Of a stretch of 64,000 bases of DNA, positions 15,867 through 23,767 are shown piece by piece. The stretch lies in assembly GCA_036387135.1 (NCBI GenBank), contig DASVUH010000044.1, forward strand, positions 1 to 64,000. Reading direction: 5' to 3'. The position numbers were made by a program, and so were the translations under genes. Source of the stretch: JALZCH01 sp036387135. Its GTDB lineage: Bacteria > Acidobacteriota > Blastocatellia > Pyrinomonadales > Pyrinomonadaceae. The notes below the pieces were generated by a model. That model was given only the letters and a program-made list of their open reading frames with translations, was not told the origin of the DNA and did not search any database. How positions within the stretch are numbered: the stretch's first letter is position 1; each line of letters begins with the position of its first letter.

Positions 15867-15944
15867 AGCCTTGAGAGGGCTGCGTGTTAACCGACTACAC
15901 CAATGCGCCCCTCGATAAGGGAATTTAATTATAGTCAGATTTTT
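15867..15944. repeat. attR, 78-bp direct repeat copy 2
   Basis: This is identical to 5590-5667. It holds only the 5' part of tRNA-Glu (through the anticodon loop) and the upstream TATAAT. The chromosomal -35 TTGCAA follows at the right spacing. So a functional-looking leftward promoter with a truncated tRNA points into the island. Confidence 0.93.
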
Positions 15945-15963
15945 ATCCGTTTTGCAAGCCAAA

Positions 15964-16008
15964 TAAAAAAAGCCTTGAAATCGCTATTATTCAAGGCTTT
16001 TAGTTTTT
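15964..16008. terminator. Bidirectional terminator after protease gene
   Basis: AAGCCTTGAA (15970-15979) and TTCAAGGCTT (15990-15999) pair perfectly. There is an A-run on one side and a T-rich tail on the other, so it can end the leftward protease transcript. Confidence 0.8.
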
Positions 16009-16028
16009 AATATTTTAAAACTCAAGTT

Positions 16029-17747
16029 TTACGGCTTTATGGCTTGCTGCCTGAAATCCGAAAAATCATTCCAGATTCTTTGTTTGGTTAATTCCGTGAT
16101 GTTGGTGACGATTGCCTTTTCGATGTCTTCTTCCGAAAAAACTTGAAGCTGCATCTGCGCGCATTTGCCCGGCTCGAAAACGTCGAACGGGTAAGTGTAA
16201 ACACCGGCGTAGGTAAAACGAGTTTTGACTTTGTAATAGCTCGGCATCGCCGCTCCGAATTCGACTTTTTGACGGCGCAAGGGCGTGACTTCCTGATTGT
16301 TGCAGAGCAATTTCATCTGGTAGAAATCGGCTTTAAATTTGTAATTCGGCGGCGTCATTATCATTCCCTGCGAAGCGACGCCGGTTAAAACTCCAAGCAG
16401 CAAAGACTTTCCCGAAGCTGCGACTTCCGGCAAAGCCAGAATCTCGACCGCTGGTCGAAGCTCGCCCGCGTATTCGTTCCAGTTTCGCAAATCGCGGTAA
16501 CGGTCAACCGTCGAGTTAGTCGTCGTACCTTTGTCTTTGTTGCGTTTGTCGCGGTCTTTCATTGATTCGATCCGGTCTTTTTCCGAAAGGTAAAATTTGA
16601 AAACCGGCGTCATATAATTGATTTGGTAATCTTTGATGTCGTCTTTGTAAGGCTTTTGGTCGAATTTTTTCGAGGCTTCGATTCTGGTTTTAATCGTTTC
16701 AACCGGAAAAGTGCCTTCGGGAACGGTCGGCAAAAGTTCGGCGGTCGGCGCGGTTCTCGTTTTTAAATCTTCGCGCGCTTTGCCGAGCAATCCGGCGGCT
16801 TCTTCGATGCGAACGATGCCGGAAATTCCCGGTCCCGAACCGGCGTCAACTCCGAACGTCGTCAAACCGATCACATCGCCGTCGAGATTAAAAAGCGGTC
16901 CGCCGCTGTTTCCCGGATTGATCGAAATATCTGAAATAATCGCGCGTTTTTCGACTTTGCTGACAATGCCGGAAGTTAAAATTTTGTCCTGAAACAAAGG
17001 GCTGCCGATGGCGAAAACCCGCTCGCCTTCGACAATCGGCGGATTGTCCGGCGTGTTTTCGGCGATTTTTAAAGCGCGGCAAGTTTTGCACGCGCTCAGG
17101 TTTGCAAATAAAACCGCAACGTCGCGTTCCGGGTCTTCGTGGATGAGCTTGGCGCGAACGACTGTTTGTTTGTCGAATCGCACGCGGATTTCGGTTGATT
17201 TGCTGATGACATGTTGATTGGTCAAAATCAACCCGCGCTCGTCAACAATAAATCCCGTCCCCGCGCCCAACTCGCCTTCGACCGTAACGACACCGTCGCG
17301 CAAAGTTTTGAACAACTCGGCTTCTTCCGTGATTCGCCGGCGAGGGGAATTGTTGGCGGCGACAGATGCGGTTAAATTTGTGATTTTCGCGTTGTCGTTT
17401 GAAAGCTCGACAATCGAATCTCTGCCCGCTTCGACTTTGAAATTGTGTTCCCAGACAAAACTTTTTTCCTCGAAGTCGAGGGGTTTTTCCGAGCTGACAG
17501 TGTAACTTCCCGCCGGCAAAGCGGCGGTGGCAGCGCCTTCGACGGATGTCGAGATTCGTTGTTCGACAAAACTCGAATCGTCGGTTTTGCGGACGACGAG
17601 AGGAAATTTGGGAACGTTTTTGAGGTTTAAATTTTTATCAACGACCGCGACTTTGAAAATTACGTTCGCCGTTGTTTGCGCGTGGGTGAAACCGCACAAA
17701 ACGAGCATAAACGCTAATGAGCAAACAAACTGCGTTGTTCGAGACAT
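16029..17747 (-). CDS. Secreted trypsin-like serine protease (HtrA/DegP-like core)
   Basis: This 572-residue exported protease has a signal peptide MSRTTQFVCSLAFMLVLCGFTHAQ. The first 130 mature residues form a strand-rich domain (carboxypeptidase-regulatory-like, LPAGSYTVSSEKP). The protease domain (about residues 145-320) carries the triad His in LTNQHVIS, Asp in DPERDVAVLF and Ser in INPGNSGGPLF, followed by DGDVIGLTTFG. There is no clear PDZ domain; instead about 240 residues of unrecognised C-terminal sequence follow. It probably acts in the periplasm on misfolded or specific substrates. The gene stands alone, just outside attR, with its own terminator. Confidence 0.88.
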   Translation of the reverse strand: MSRTTQFVCSLAFMLVLCGFTHAQTTANVIFKVAVVDKNLNLKNVPKFPLVVRKTDDSSFVEQRISTSVEGAATAALPAGSYTVSSEKPLDFEEKSFVWEHNFKVEAGRDSIVELSNDNAKITNLTASVAANNSPRRRITEEAELFKTLRDGVVTVEGELGAGTGFIVDERGLILTNQHVISKSTEIRVRFDKQTVVRAKLIHEDPERDVAVLFANLSACKTCRALKIAENTPDNPPIVEGERVFAIGSPLFQDKILTSGIVSKVEKRAIISDISINPGNSGGPLFNLDGDVIGLTTFGVDAGSGPGISGIVRIEEAAGLLGKAREDLKTRTAPTAELLPTVPEGTFPVETIKTRIEASKKFDQKPYKDDIKDYQINYMTPVFKFYLSEKDRIESMKDRDKRNKDKGTTTNSTVDRYRDLRNWNEYAGELRPAVEILALPEVAASGKSLLLGVLTGVASQGMIMTPPNYKFKADFYQMKLLCNNQEVTPLRRQKVEFGAAMPSYYKVKTRFTYAGVYTYPFDVFEPGKCAQMQLQVFSEEDIEKAIVTNITELTKQRIWNDFSDFRQQAIKP

Positions 17748-17907
17748 AAAGGTTACTCCAATTTCTTTTGATTGTAAGGTTTACAGCTTTCCAGAGACGC
17801 GGCGAGCCGGGAGATGACGAATCGGAAGCCGTGAAGATATTGAAACATTTACGGCGCAAATGTTCAAATCCTGCGCCGTATCTTTTAACTCTTTTGTCGA
17901 AACAGAT

Positions 17908-18495
17908 TTACAAAACGGTTTTCGTTCCGGTCGGACGCGGGCGATAAAAAGAATCGCCGCGCTGTTTGAGTTCCGCTTTTTCGCCCAAACTGTAAATGAC
18001 CGATTGCAGCAATTCCTTATCGCTCAATTTAAAGCTCGCCGTGCCTTGCACGTCCGAATCGGGATCAGCGAACTGCACGACCAGATAACGTTGTTTTGTG
18101 GTAATAAAATTAGCGAGTCCCGCGCCCAAAATCGGCACCGCTCCGGCAACTCGCGCGGCGGTCGGCGTCACGGATTTTGAATTCGGATAAACGACGAGAA
18201 AAGATTTATAAGGCAGGGCGAAAACCTCCTTGTTTTCCTTATTGCGAAAAACGAGGCGTTTGTTCACTTCGTCGAAATTCAAAGTGCCGTCAGTTTTTTT
18301 GTTGAATCCGAATAAACCGCCCGAATATTTCGCGGGGAAAGTCGTCGGCGCGGGTTTCGGTTTCGGTAGATTAATCCCGGTTTGTGCGGTTTTGTTGTCG
18401 GTTTGAACTGTTGCTTTCGGATCGCGAACTCCCTGAGCCGCCGCGTTCAGAGCAAACGCGGACGAAATTGCGAGAATAAAAAACGTTTTTTTCAT
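17908..18495 (-). CDS. Hypothetical secreted protein
   Basis: This 195-residue exported protein has signal peptide MKKTFFILAISSAFALNAAAQG. The mature part has a proline-rich start (LPKPKPAPTTFPAKYSGG) and strand-rich sequence including NKRLVFRNKENKEVFALPYKSFLVVYPNSKS and an alanine/glycine hydrophobic stretch RVAGAVPILGAGLANFITTKQRYLVVQF. I chose the ATG at 18495, with GAGG about 7 bases upstream, because the signal peptide starts there. It lies 8 bases after the stop of the HAS-barrel-like gene, so it is probably in the same transcript. No family name recognised. Confidence 0.75.
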   Translation of the reverse strand: MKKTFFILAISSAFALNAAAQGVRDPKATVQTDNKTAQTGINLPKPKPAPTTFPAKYSGGLFGFNKKTDGTLNFDEVNKRLVFRNKENKEVFALPYKSFLVVYPNSKSVTPTAARVAGAVPILGAGLANFITTKQRYLVVQFADPDSDVQGTASFKLSDKELLQSVIYSLGEKAELKQRGDSFYRPRPTGTKTVL

Positions 18496-18503
18496 ATTTT
18501 CCT

Positions 18504-19100
18504 CTAATGTTTTTGGTTGCCGAGCGTGCGCTGCCAGGCGAGCGAGCTTTTCAAAACTCCAAGCCTTTTTTGGTCTTCCGCGCCGCACATCGGCGAAAGA
18601 TTGTTGACAATTGTTTCGAGGAGATAAGAGCCGAAAAGGTTGGAATGCGCCAGCAATTGCGCGTAATAATGCAGCCGCAATTTTCCGTCGCCGCCCGCGT
18701 GAAATTCCAGAAACTCGTCATTGGTCGTTCGATAAACGTCCGTGTTTACGGGAACGATACAGCGCGGAACGCCGTGCCAGATTTCATTTTTCAACACATC
18801 ACGCCAGCCGAGCAGCAAAATTCCGACGAGCATTCCCTGTTCGTTGATGTAATCGGGCGACAAAACCGCCAAATCCGGCTGCGGCGAAAGACGCGGTCCA
18901 TAACTGCCGTAATCGGGATTTAAAAGCTGCGAATCATAAATCACGCCGACGATTTCATTCATATCTTCGAGCGGAATCCGCACGAATTGCCCGAAACCGT
19001 AATCGTCGGCAGCCGGCGGATTCGCCGAATCAAGCTGATCGATAACGCGACCGACGTAATCAATATGTGAGTTTGATTTAACAATTTTGGCGATTTTCAT
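18504..19100 (-). CDS. Possible HAS-barrel protein linked to NurA
   Basis: This 198-residue cytoplasmic protein starts MKIAKIVKSNSHIDYVGRVI and continues FGQFVRI...VGVIYDSQLLNPDYGSYGPRL. That arrangement resembles the small HAS-barrel of HerA-type ATPase proteins: a strand with the partner-binding loop, then a substrate-access strand. No Walker motifs follow, so it is not a complete HerA. A NurA-domain nuclease lies 1.1 kb upstream on the same strand, with ParDE and a zinc-ribbon gene between. A role as a HerA/NurA accessory is inference. The C-terminal half is helical and unrecognised. Confidence 0.5.
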   Translation of the reverse strand: MKIAKIVKSNSHIDYVGRVIDQLDSANPPAADDYGFGQFVRIPLEDMNEIVGVIYDSQLLNPDYGSYGPRLSPQPDLAVLSPDYINEQGMLVGILLLGWRDVLKNEIWHGVPRCIVPVNTDVYRTTNDEFLEFHAGGDGKLRLHYYAQLLAHSNLFGSYLLETIVNNLSPMCGAEDQKRLGVLKSSLAWQRTLGNQKH

Positions 19101-19105
19101 AAAGT

Positions 19106-19396
19106 TTAAATGTCGAAAAGCTCGTCCAAATCGGTCGCCCCGTGACGCACTCGCACAATTTCAACCGCTTCGTCCGTCGGCTGATAAAGAATAAGGTATT
19201 TGCCGACAGGAAACGAACGCAGACCAATAACTAATTCATTACGGTCTCTGCCAATATTCGGAAATTTTGTTAAAAGCTCAAATTTTTCTTGAAATGTTTT
19301 CAGCAATCGCTCGGCTGCCGGCGCGTTTTTAAGTGCAATATGTTGATAAATTTCGATTAAATCTTCTTTTGCCGGTTCAGAAATGCGTAACTTCAT
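19106..19396 (-). CDS. ParE/RelE-family toxin
   Basis: This 96-residue toxin has the RelE/ParE fold pattern: KLRISEPAKEDLIEIYQHIA at the N-terminus, a middle helix KFELLTKFPNIGRDRNEL, then strands GLRSFPVGKYLILYQPTDEAVEIVRVRHGATDL. ParE members poison DNA gyrase, while RelE members cleave mRNA; the RSFPVGKYLILY strand favours ParE. I chose the ATG at 19396, after AAAAAGG, rather than the TTG two codons upstream. It follows the antitoxin gene directly, six bases after its stop. Confidence 0.88.
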   Translation of the reverse strand: MKLRISEPAKEDLIEIYQHIALKNAPAAERLLKTFQEKFELLTKFPNIGRDRNELVIGLRSFPVGKYLILYQPTDEAVEIVRVRHGATDLDELFDI

Positions 19397-19402
19397 CGGC
19401 AA

Positions 19403-19669
19403 TTAACCTTTTTGTGCAAGTCGTTCGCCGCTTTCGCGTCGAATGTCATTTATTAGCTCTTCGGCGGTTTCGTAATCGGTAAACTTTCCATTTTCGAGCG
19501 CTTCCAAGCCGTCCTGAACATCAAGCCGTAATTCTTCAAGCCGCTTTGATGTAAGCACCTCGTTTTCCAGAACTTCGCGCGCGTAATCTTCGGGGCTTTT
19601 ACCTTTACCTCTCGCAATGACGGCGAGAGCCTGAACAGTTTCTGACGGAAGCTCGATTGTTAAACTCAT
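19403..19669 (-). CDS. ParD-like antitoxin
   Basis: This 88-residue partner of the ParE toxin has an N-terminal ribbon-helix-helix-type strand SLTIELPSETVQALAVIARGKGKSPEDYAREVLE followed by an acidic, flexible tail (DVQDGLEALENGKFTDYETAEEL) that would wrap the toxin. The order antitoxin-toxin with six bases between them is standard and implies co-translation and joint autoregulation. It interrupts an otherwise same-strand group with zinc-ribbon, NurA and HAS-barrel-like genes, which suggests later insertion of the TA pair. Confidence 0.82.
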   Translation of the reverse strand: MSLTIELPSETVQALAVIARGKGKSPEDYAREVLENEVLTSKRLEELRLDVQDGLEALENGKFTDYETAEELINDIRRESGERLAQKG

Positions 19670-19682
19670 AAATACAGCTCCA

Positions 19683-20162
19683 TTAAAACCTTTTCAATTC
19701 GGGAATCAAATATAACAGCCACCACAGCAAAACTTGAATTGCGGTGATGATTGCGCCCAAACAGATGCTGTAAGTTGCGGTTTGCCGCCCGCCGAGCTGC
19801 GGTTTTTTATACGAAACCGCCAGACCGATTCCGCCCATCAAGATTGCGCCCGGACAAAACAAGATTCCGAGATACGGGACAAGCGAGTAAACGACAAACG
19901 CCATCGCCGTTGCCGCTGCGCCGTTGCCCGGTTTCTTAAACAATTCTTTGATTTCCTGCTGCGGTTTTTCTGCTTTCTGAGATTCGCTGCGGCTCTGCAA
20001 ATTGTACGAAGCCCAGAGCGCGTCAAGCGGCGCATAATCCTGATTCATAATCTTGCCGCAGATAGCGCAGAATTTTGAATTGAGACGCTGCGCCTGTGCG
20101 CCGCAGGCGGAACAAATCAGGAACTCGGCATATTTTTTTAAACTCGTCTGTTCACTGCTCAC
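19683..20162 (-). CDS. Zinc-ribbon membrane protein
   Basis: This 159-residue protein has an N-terminal zinc ribbon (CSACGAQAQRLNSKFCAICGK, two C-x2-C pairs at about residues 17-36), a polar linker and two or three membrane segments (AMAFVVYSLVPYLGILFCPGAILMGGIGLAV and IITAIQVLLWWLLYLIPEL). The reading frame starts at a GTG inside a heptamer repeat, and the first codons SSEQ are encoded by that repeat. The zinc ribbon needs the N-terminus, so a later start is unlikely. It lies 16 bases after the NurA stop codon. Function unknown. Confidence 0.75.
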   Translation of the reverse strand: MSSEQTSLKKYAEFLICSACGAQAQRLNSKFCAICGKIMNQDYAPLDALWASYNLQSRSESQKAEKPQQEIKELFKKPGNGAAATAMAFVVYSLVPYLGILFCPGAILMGGIGLAVSYKKPQLGGRQTATYSICLGAIITAIQVLLWWLLYLIPELKRF

Positions 20163-20176
20163 TGCTTGCTGCTCAC
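20149..20176. repeat. Heptamer repeat at NurA/zinc-ribbon junction
   Basis: Four heptads of TGCTCAC type (20149-20155, 20156-20162, 20163-20169, 20170-20176) fill the gap between the NurA stop (20179-20181) and the zinc-ribbon frame. They supply its GTG start at 20160-20162. Confidence 0.8.
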
Positions 20177-20178
20177 TT

Positions 20179-21393
20179 TCACCGGCGTCTCGCTTTGCTC
20201 ATTTTCTTGTTTGCGACGCAAAAATTCAAGTTTTCCCGGCGGGCAAAATCCTGCAAAGCGCGTAAAAAGATTTCGCGGTCTCTGGTTGAGATGACAGCCG
20301 TCGCGTCTGCGGTTTCCAGAGCGTAAGGATAACCCAAACCGACCACGCATTCGGCGCGAATCGTGTCAACGATTTCTTCCAAAAGATTCTCTCGAAAAAT
20401 CCAAGCCGGAACGTCAACGCGCGCCGGGACGGAATCGCTCGCGGTCTTTAGATAAACGAATCCGACGGTTGATTCGCCGTGTTCATCGGTAAAAAACGCG
20501 CTCAAATTTTTGCGGCGGCTGTAAAAAAACACGGTTCGGTCACCCCAATTTTTGAGCGTTTCGAGACTGAAAAGCCAGGCGTCGTTGATTCTATCGCTCG
20601 GAACGTGCAGGCGGTTTTGGCTGAACCGGCTGAAATTATCAAGCAGATTAACCGCGTCGCGCGCATAAGATTGGTCAACAAAACCGACGACCGGAACGCG
20701 CGCGGCTTCGGATAAACGAACCAGCTCGGCGGCTTTGGAGACATAGCGGTTTTGAATATTCGTTTGCGGCAGCGCGATTGAAAGCAGCATCGTGTTGTCC
20801 AAAAACGCGAGCGGCGCACGTTCGCCGCGTTCCTGCCAACCGGCTTTTGCCTGCAAAAATTCCGCGATGCGCTCGATTTCGGCTTCGTAACGCAAAAGCC
20901 CGACGAGCGTTTCCGGGCGAATCGGTTTTTCTTCCAGCAAATCGTTCCCGTAAAAATCTTCGGGCGCGACGATTTTCAAATACGCCTGCTTTCGATATTC
21001 GCCGCGCTCGTTGTGCCGGTTTTCAAATGTTCCGATTTGAATTGCCGCGACGGGCAAAGAAATTTCGCGTCCCGGAAGAATCTGGCTGCCGTCGGCGGCA
21101 AATGTCGTGCGGTCTTTTAAAACATCGAAAGCCCACCGTCTCGCCGCTTCGTGGTTTTGCCAGCGCTGTTCAAATCGAACGACGGCGGCGCGAAATTCGT
21201 CCAGTTCAATCGAAGGAAGCGCGCCCGTGTCTTTATCACCCAGAATTTTCGTCGTTTCCCGGCTCGGTTTCTCGCCTAGCTCGCGCAAAAGCTTCGAATA
21301 ATTTTCCAGCTCGTCGGATTGCGATTCGGCGAAACGCCGAAAATCATCGCGCCGATTATTTAGTTCTTCGATGAGAAGCTGTGGAAAAAGCAT
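20179..21393 (-). CDS. NurA-domain nuclease
   Basis: This 404-residue protein carries the NurA signature: TTFAADGSQILPGREISLPVAAIQIG (about residues 112-137) holds the first catalytic Asp. Later acids lie in LAFLDNTMLL and GFVDQSYARDAVNLL, and a final DGAS-like region is near the C-terminus (YPYALETADATAVISTRDREIFLRAL). NurA acts with the HerA ATPase in DNA end processing. No complete HerA gene is visible in the window; the HAS-barrel-like protein at 18504-19100 is the only candidate relative. The N-terminal 110 residues are helical. Confidence 0.8.
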   Translation of the reverse strand: MLFPQLLIEELNNRRDDFRRFAESQSDELENYSKLLRELGEKPSRETTKILGDKDTGALPSIELDEFRAAVVRFEQRWQNHEAARRWAFDVLKDRTTFAADGSQILPGREISLPVAAIQIGTFENRHNERGEYRKQAYLKIVAPEDFYGNDLLEEKPIRPETLVGLLRYEAEIERIAEFLQAKAGWQERGERAPLAFLDNTMLLSIALPQTNIQNRYVSKAAELVRLSEAARVPVVGFVDQSYARDAVNLLDNFSRFSQNRLHVPSDRINDAWLFSLETLKNWGDRTVFFYSRRKNLSAFFTDEHGESTVGFVYLKTASDSVPARVDVPAWIFRENLLEEIVDTIRAECVVGLGYPYALETADATAVISTRDREIFLRALQDFARRENLNFCVANKKMSKARRR

Positions 21394-21509
21394 ATCCGAA
21401 TTCCGGCTGCGATTGTACAGCTAAATAGTTAGATTTGCGTAATAAAACTCTTCGTTTCGCCTGAAAGATGTATGAACGAGTGCTGATAAATCTTAGTTTT
21501 GATTAAAAG

Positions 21510-22838
21510 TTACTTCACCCGGCTCGTTCGTCGTTTCAGAAAATCCATCAAAACAAACTGCGAGAGATTGTTCGGATTGGCGAAATACGCTTTGCCGCGC
21601 GTCATCGCGGTCATTTTCTTGACGAAATCAACCAGATAATAATCGTCGGCAAGCATAAAAGTGTTAATCATAATTCCGGCTTTGCGACACGCCTGCACTT
21701 CTTTGAAAGTTTCCGCCATCACGAACGGGTCGTTGCCCATCGAATTTTTGTACAAAAGGCGTTTGTCGCCGTATTCGCTCTTGTAGCGTTTGCCGTAACC
21801 GAATTGCGAGGCGTTTGACGAGTCAACGAAAACTGCGGTCGGCTTGCCGTCCGTAACCATCACAATCTGCTTCATTTCTTTGCGCTGCCCTTGTAAGATG
21901 CGCCGCGCTAATTTCAAGCCTTCCGCCGTGTTCGTGTGATACGGTCCGACCTGCGTCGTTCCCAGCTTCGCCATCGGCAATTCTTCCGCGCCGTCGTGAA
22001 AAAGCACGATTTTCAAGCTGTCGCCGGGATATTGCGTACGAATTAAATGAGCGAGCGCGAGCGCGACTTTTTTGGCGGGCGTAAAACGGTCTTCGCCGTA
22101 GAGAATCATCGAGTGCGAGCAATCCAGCATCACGACCGTCGCGCACGAAGATTGATAATCCTGCTGATAAACGTGCAAATCTTTGTATTCGAGATTGAGC
22201 GGCAGACCTAAACCTTCGCGCGCCAGAGCCGATGAAAGAGTCGTGTTGATGTCGAGATTGATTGTGTCGCCGAATTCGTAAGGCTTCGAGCCTTGCGAGG
22301 CTTCGATTCCGGTGTCGAGATTGTTTGTGTCGTGCCGCCCGATTGAAGATTTGCCCATCGAGCCGAGCAGATTTTTGAGCGTTTTGTAGCCCATAAAATC
22401 CAAGCCTTTTTCCGTTACTTCAAACTTTACGTCGCGCGGCATCGGGCTTCCGATCTCGCCCTGACCTTCGCCCTGTTGATTTTGCAGATTTTGCTGCTGA
22501 CGTTCTTCTTTGAGATTGAGATAGCCTTCTTCAACCAATCTTTCAATGAGTTGATTGATTAATTCTTCGAGCTGCGAGCCTTTAAATTTGCCTTCGTTCT
22601 GGTCGAGCATTTCCTGAACCTGTTCGGGCGTGACGATTTCGCGGTCGAGCAGAGCTTTGAGGAGAGCTTTCCTGAGCGCGTCGAGCGAATCGTCAATGTC
22701 CTTCGGCTGCCGACGCCAGTAATAATCGTCGTCAAAGCCGGAGTTGAGCAAATCTTCCGACATCGCGTCCATCAAATCGCCCAAATCAATGCCGAACGGG
22801 TCAAAGCCGTTAAATTTTCCGTAGCGAGTGAATTTCAT
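21510..22838 (-). CDS. VWA-domain protein
   Basis: This 442-residue cytoplasmic protein has a C-terminal von Willebrand A domain. The metal-ion adhesion site is intact: VVMLDCSHSM (D-x-S-x-S), a Thr in HTNTAEGLKLARR, and MVTDGKPTAVF. The N-terminal half is helical and acidic, with two winged-helix-like segments (ALRKALLKALLDREIVTPEQVQEMLDQ and LIERLVEEGYLNL) and a Gln/Asn-rich linker. Such proteins usually partner MoxR-type AAA+ ATPases; the partner is not in this window. The upstream intergenic region has a divergent promoter for the glycine-zipper gene. Confidence 0.85.
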   Translation of the reverse strand: MKFTRYGKFNGFDPFGIDLGDLMDAMSEDLLNSGFDDDYYWRRQPKDIDDSLDALRKALLKALLDREIVTPEQVQEMLDQNEGKFKGSQLEELINQLIERLVEEGYLNLKEERQQQNLQNQQGEGQGEIGSPMPRDVKFEVTEKGLDFMGYKTLKNLLGSMGKSSIGRHDTNNLDTGIEASQGSKPYEFGDTINLDINTTLSSALAREGLGLPLNLEYKDLHVYQQDYQSSCATVVMLDCSHSMILYGEDRFTPAKKVALALAHLIRTQYPGDSLKIVLFHDGAEELPMAKLGTTQVGPYHTNTAEGLKLARRILQGQRKEMKQIVMVTDGKPTAVFVDSSNASQFGYGKRYKSEYGDKRLLYKNSMGNDPFVMAETFKEVQACRKAGIMINTFMLADDYYLVDFVKKMTAMTRGKAYFANPNNLSQFVLMDFLKRRTSRVK

Positions 22839-22913
22839 TTTTTATAAAAATCCCCTGATTTGTAGTCTTTTTACGATACTCGTTTTTCGCGCCCGGTTGC
22901 AAAAATTTCGCTC

Positions 22914-22942
22914 TTGTCAATCGGCAACCGATTTGGTTATAT
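22914..22942 (+). promoter_or_regulatory. Promoter of first glycine-zipper gene
   Basis: -35 TTGTCA (22914-22919), a 17-base spacer, and -10 TTATAT (22937-22942). It leaves a leader of about 110 bases before the ATG at 23058. Confidence 0.6.
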
Positions 22943-23057
22943 TTACATCTTGAAAAGCGCAAGCAGAAAAAACTAATTTGCTGGAAAGCGTTATCTCCCC
23001 GTTTTCTGCTCTCCCAATAACTTGAAAACTCAATAATTAGGAAGGGAAGAACTGAAA

Positions 23058-23504
23058 ATGAGAAAACTGTTAGCAACACTCATCCTGGCATCAATGATGT
23101 TAATCGCACTGCCTCTCGCCGCAGAAGCACATCCCGGATGCCGTCGCCATCGCAGAGCTTCGAGCCGGAGCTACGCCTCGCAGCGCTATTATGCCCAACA
23201 GAGATATGCGCGGCAGCGTTATTATGCTTCGCAAAGATATTCGCAGCAGCGTTACTACGGTTCAGGCTATTCGAGAACTTATTACAGTCCGAGCTATTCG
23301 CAAGGCTATTACGTTCAACAACAACGTCCGAGCTTTTATCGTCGTCACCGGAACGTAATTAATATGGGTATTGCCACCGGAGCGGGCGCTTTGCTCGGCG
23401 GAATCATCGGCGGCAAAAGAGGCGCAGGAGTCGGCGCTTTGTTAGGAGCGGGCGGCGGCGCGCTTTACACTTACAAGATTCGTCCGAAAAGACGTCGCTA
23501 CTAA
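23058..23504 (+). CDS. Secreted Tyr/Arg/Gln-rich glycine-zipper protein
   Basis: This 148-residue exported protein has signal peptide MRKLLATLILASMMLIALPLAAEA. Next is a low-complexity repeat region (about residues 33-92) of units such as SQRYYAQQRYARQRYY, and then a glycine-zipper segment NVINMGIATGAGALLGGIIGGKRGAGVGALLGAGGGALYTY (about 100-140). The zipper is likely to insert into or associate with membrane, as in outer-membrane glycine-zipper proteins. A GAAGGGAAGAACT ribosome-binding region precedes the ATG. The next gene is a shorter paralogue with a nearly identical C-terminal half. Confidence 0.8.
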   Translation: MRKLLATLILASMMLIALPLAAEAHPGCRRHRRASSRSYASQRYYAQQRYARQRYYASQRYSQQRYYGSGYSRTYYSPSYSQGYYVQQQRPSFYRRHRNVINMGIATGAGALLGGIIGGKRGAGVGALLGAGGGALYTYKIRPKRRRY

Positions 23505-23531
23505 GCTGTTTTTTTAACTTAAATTCCAAGC

Positions 23532-23568
23532 CAGCCGTGATGATGAGAGTCGTCACGGCTGTTTTCTT
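23532..23568 (+). terminator. Terminator after glycine-zipper gene 1
   Basis: CAGCCGTGA pairs with TCACGGCTG across an 11-base loop, followed by TTTTCTT. Confidence 0.8.
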
Positions 23569-23767
23569 ATTCAATAATTGTTGTTTATTCCATCTCGTAT
23601 ATTCGCGCCCGAAATTGTGCGGCAACGGGTTGCGTTTTAATGTTCATCTTTTATGGCGTAACGCAGTTTTCGTTACAAATAATAAGTTCTTTTGAATGGC
23701 ATGGTCATTGCTAAAGAACATAGCGAAGAGATTCGCAAAGAAAATCTTAATGGAAGGAAAACGAACA

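Larger units (their letters stand above)
5590..15944. mobile_element. Integrated genomic island at tRNA-Glu
   Basis: About 10.3 kb is bounded by identical 78-bp direct repeats (5590-5667 and 15867-15944). The tyrosine integrase gene lies next to the left end. Arm-type GTGTCC repeats are present near both ends, gene content is accessory, and composition is visibly more AT-rich than the flanks. No conjugation, capsid or replication initiator gene is recognisable, so it looks like a small integrative element or satellite that relies on others to move. Cargo includes a nuclease-helicase, a TPR operon and an XRE-controlled module. Confidence 0.92.

Noticed and set aside
15867..15944. Second tRNA gene
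   Set aside because: Only the 5' half of tRNA-Glu is present; no T arm, acceptor 3' strand or CCA follows. It is the attR copy.
20778..21374. 198-codon plus-strand ORF
   Set aside because: Shadow of the NurA gene; Arg/Ala-rich with no motif or ribosome-binding site.
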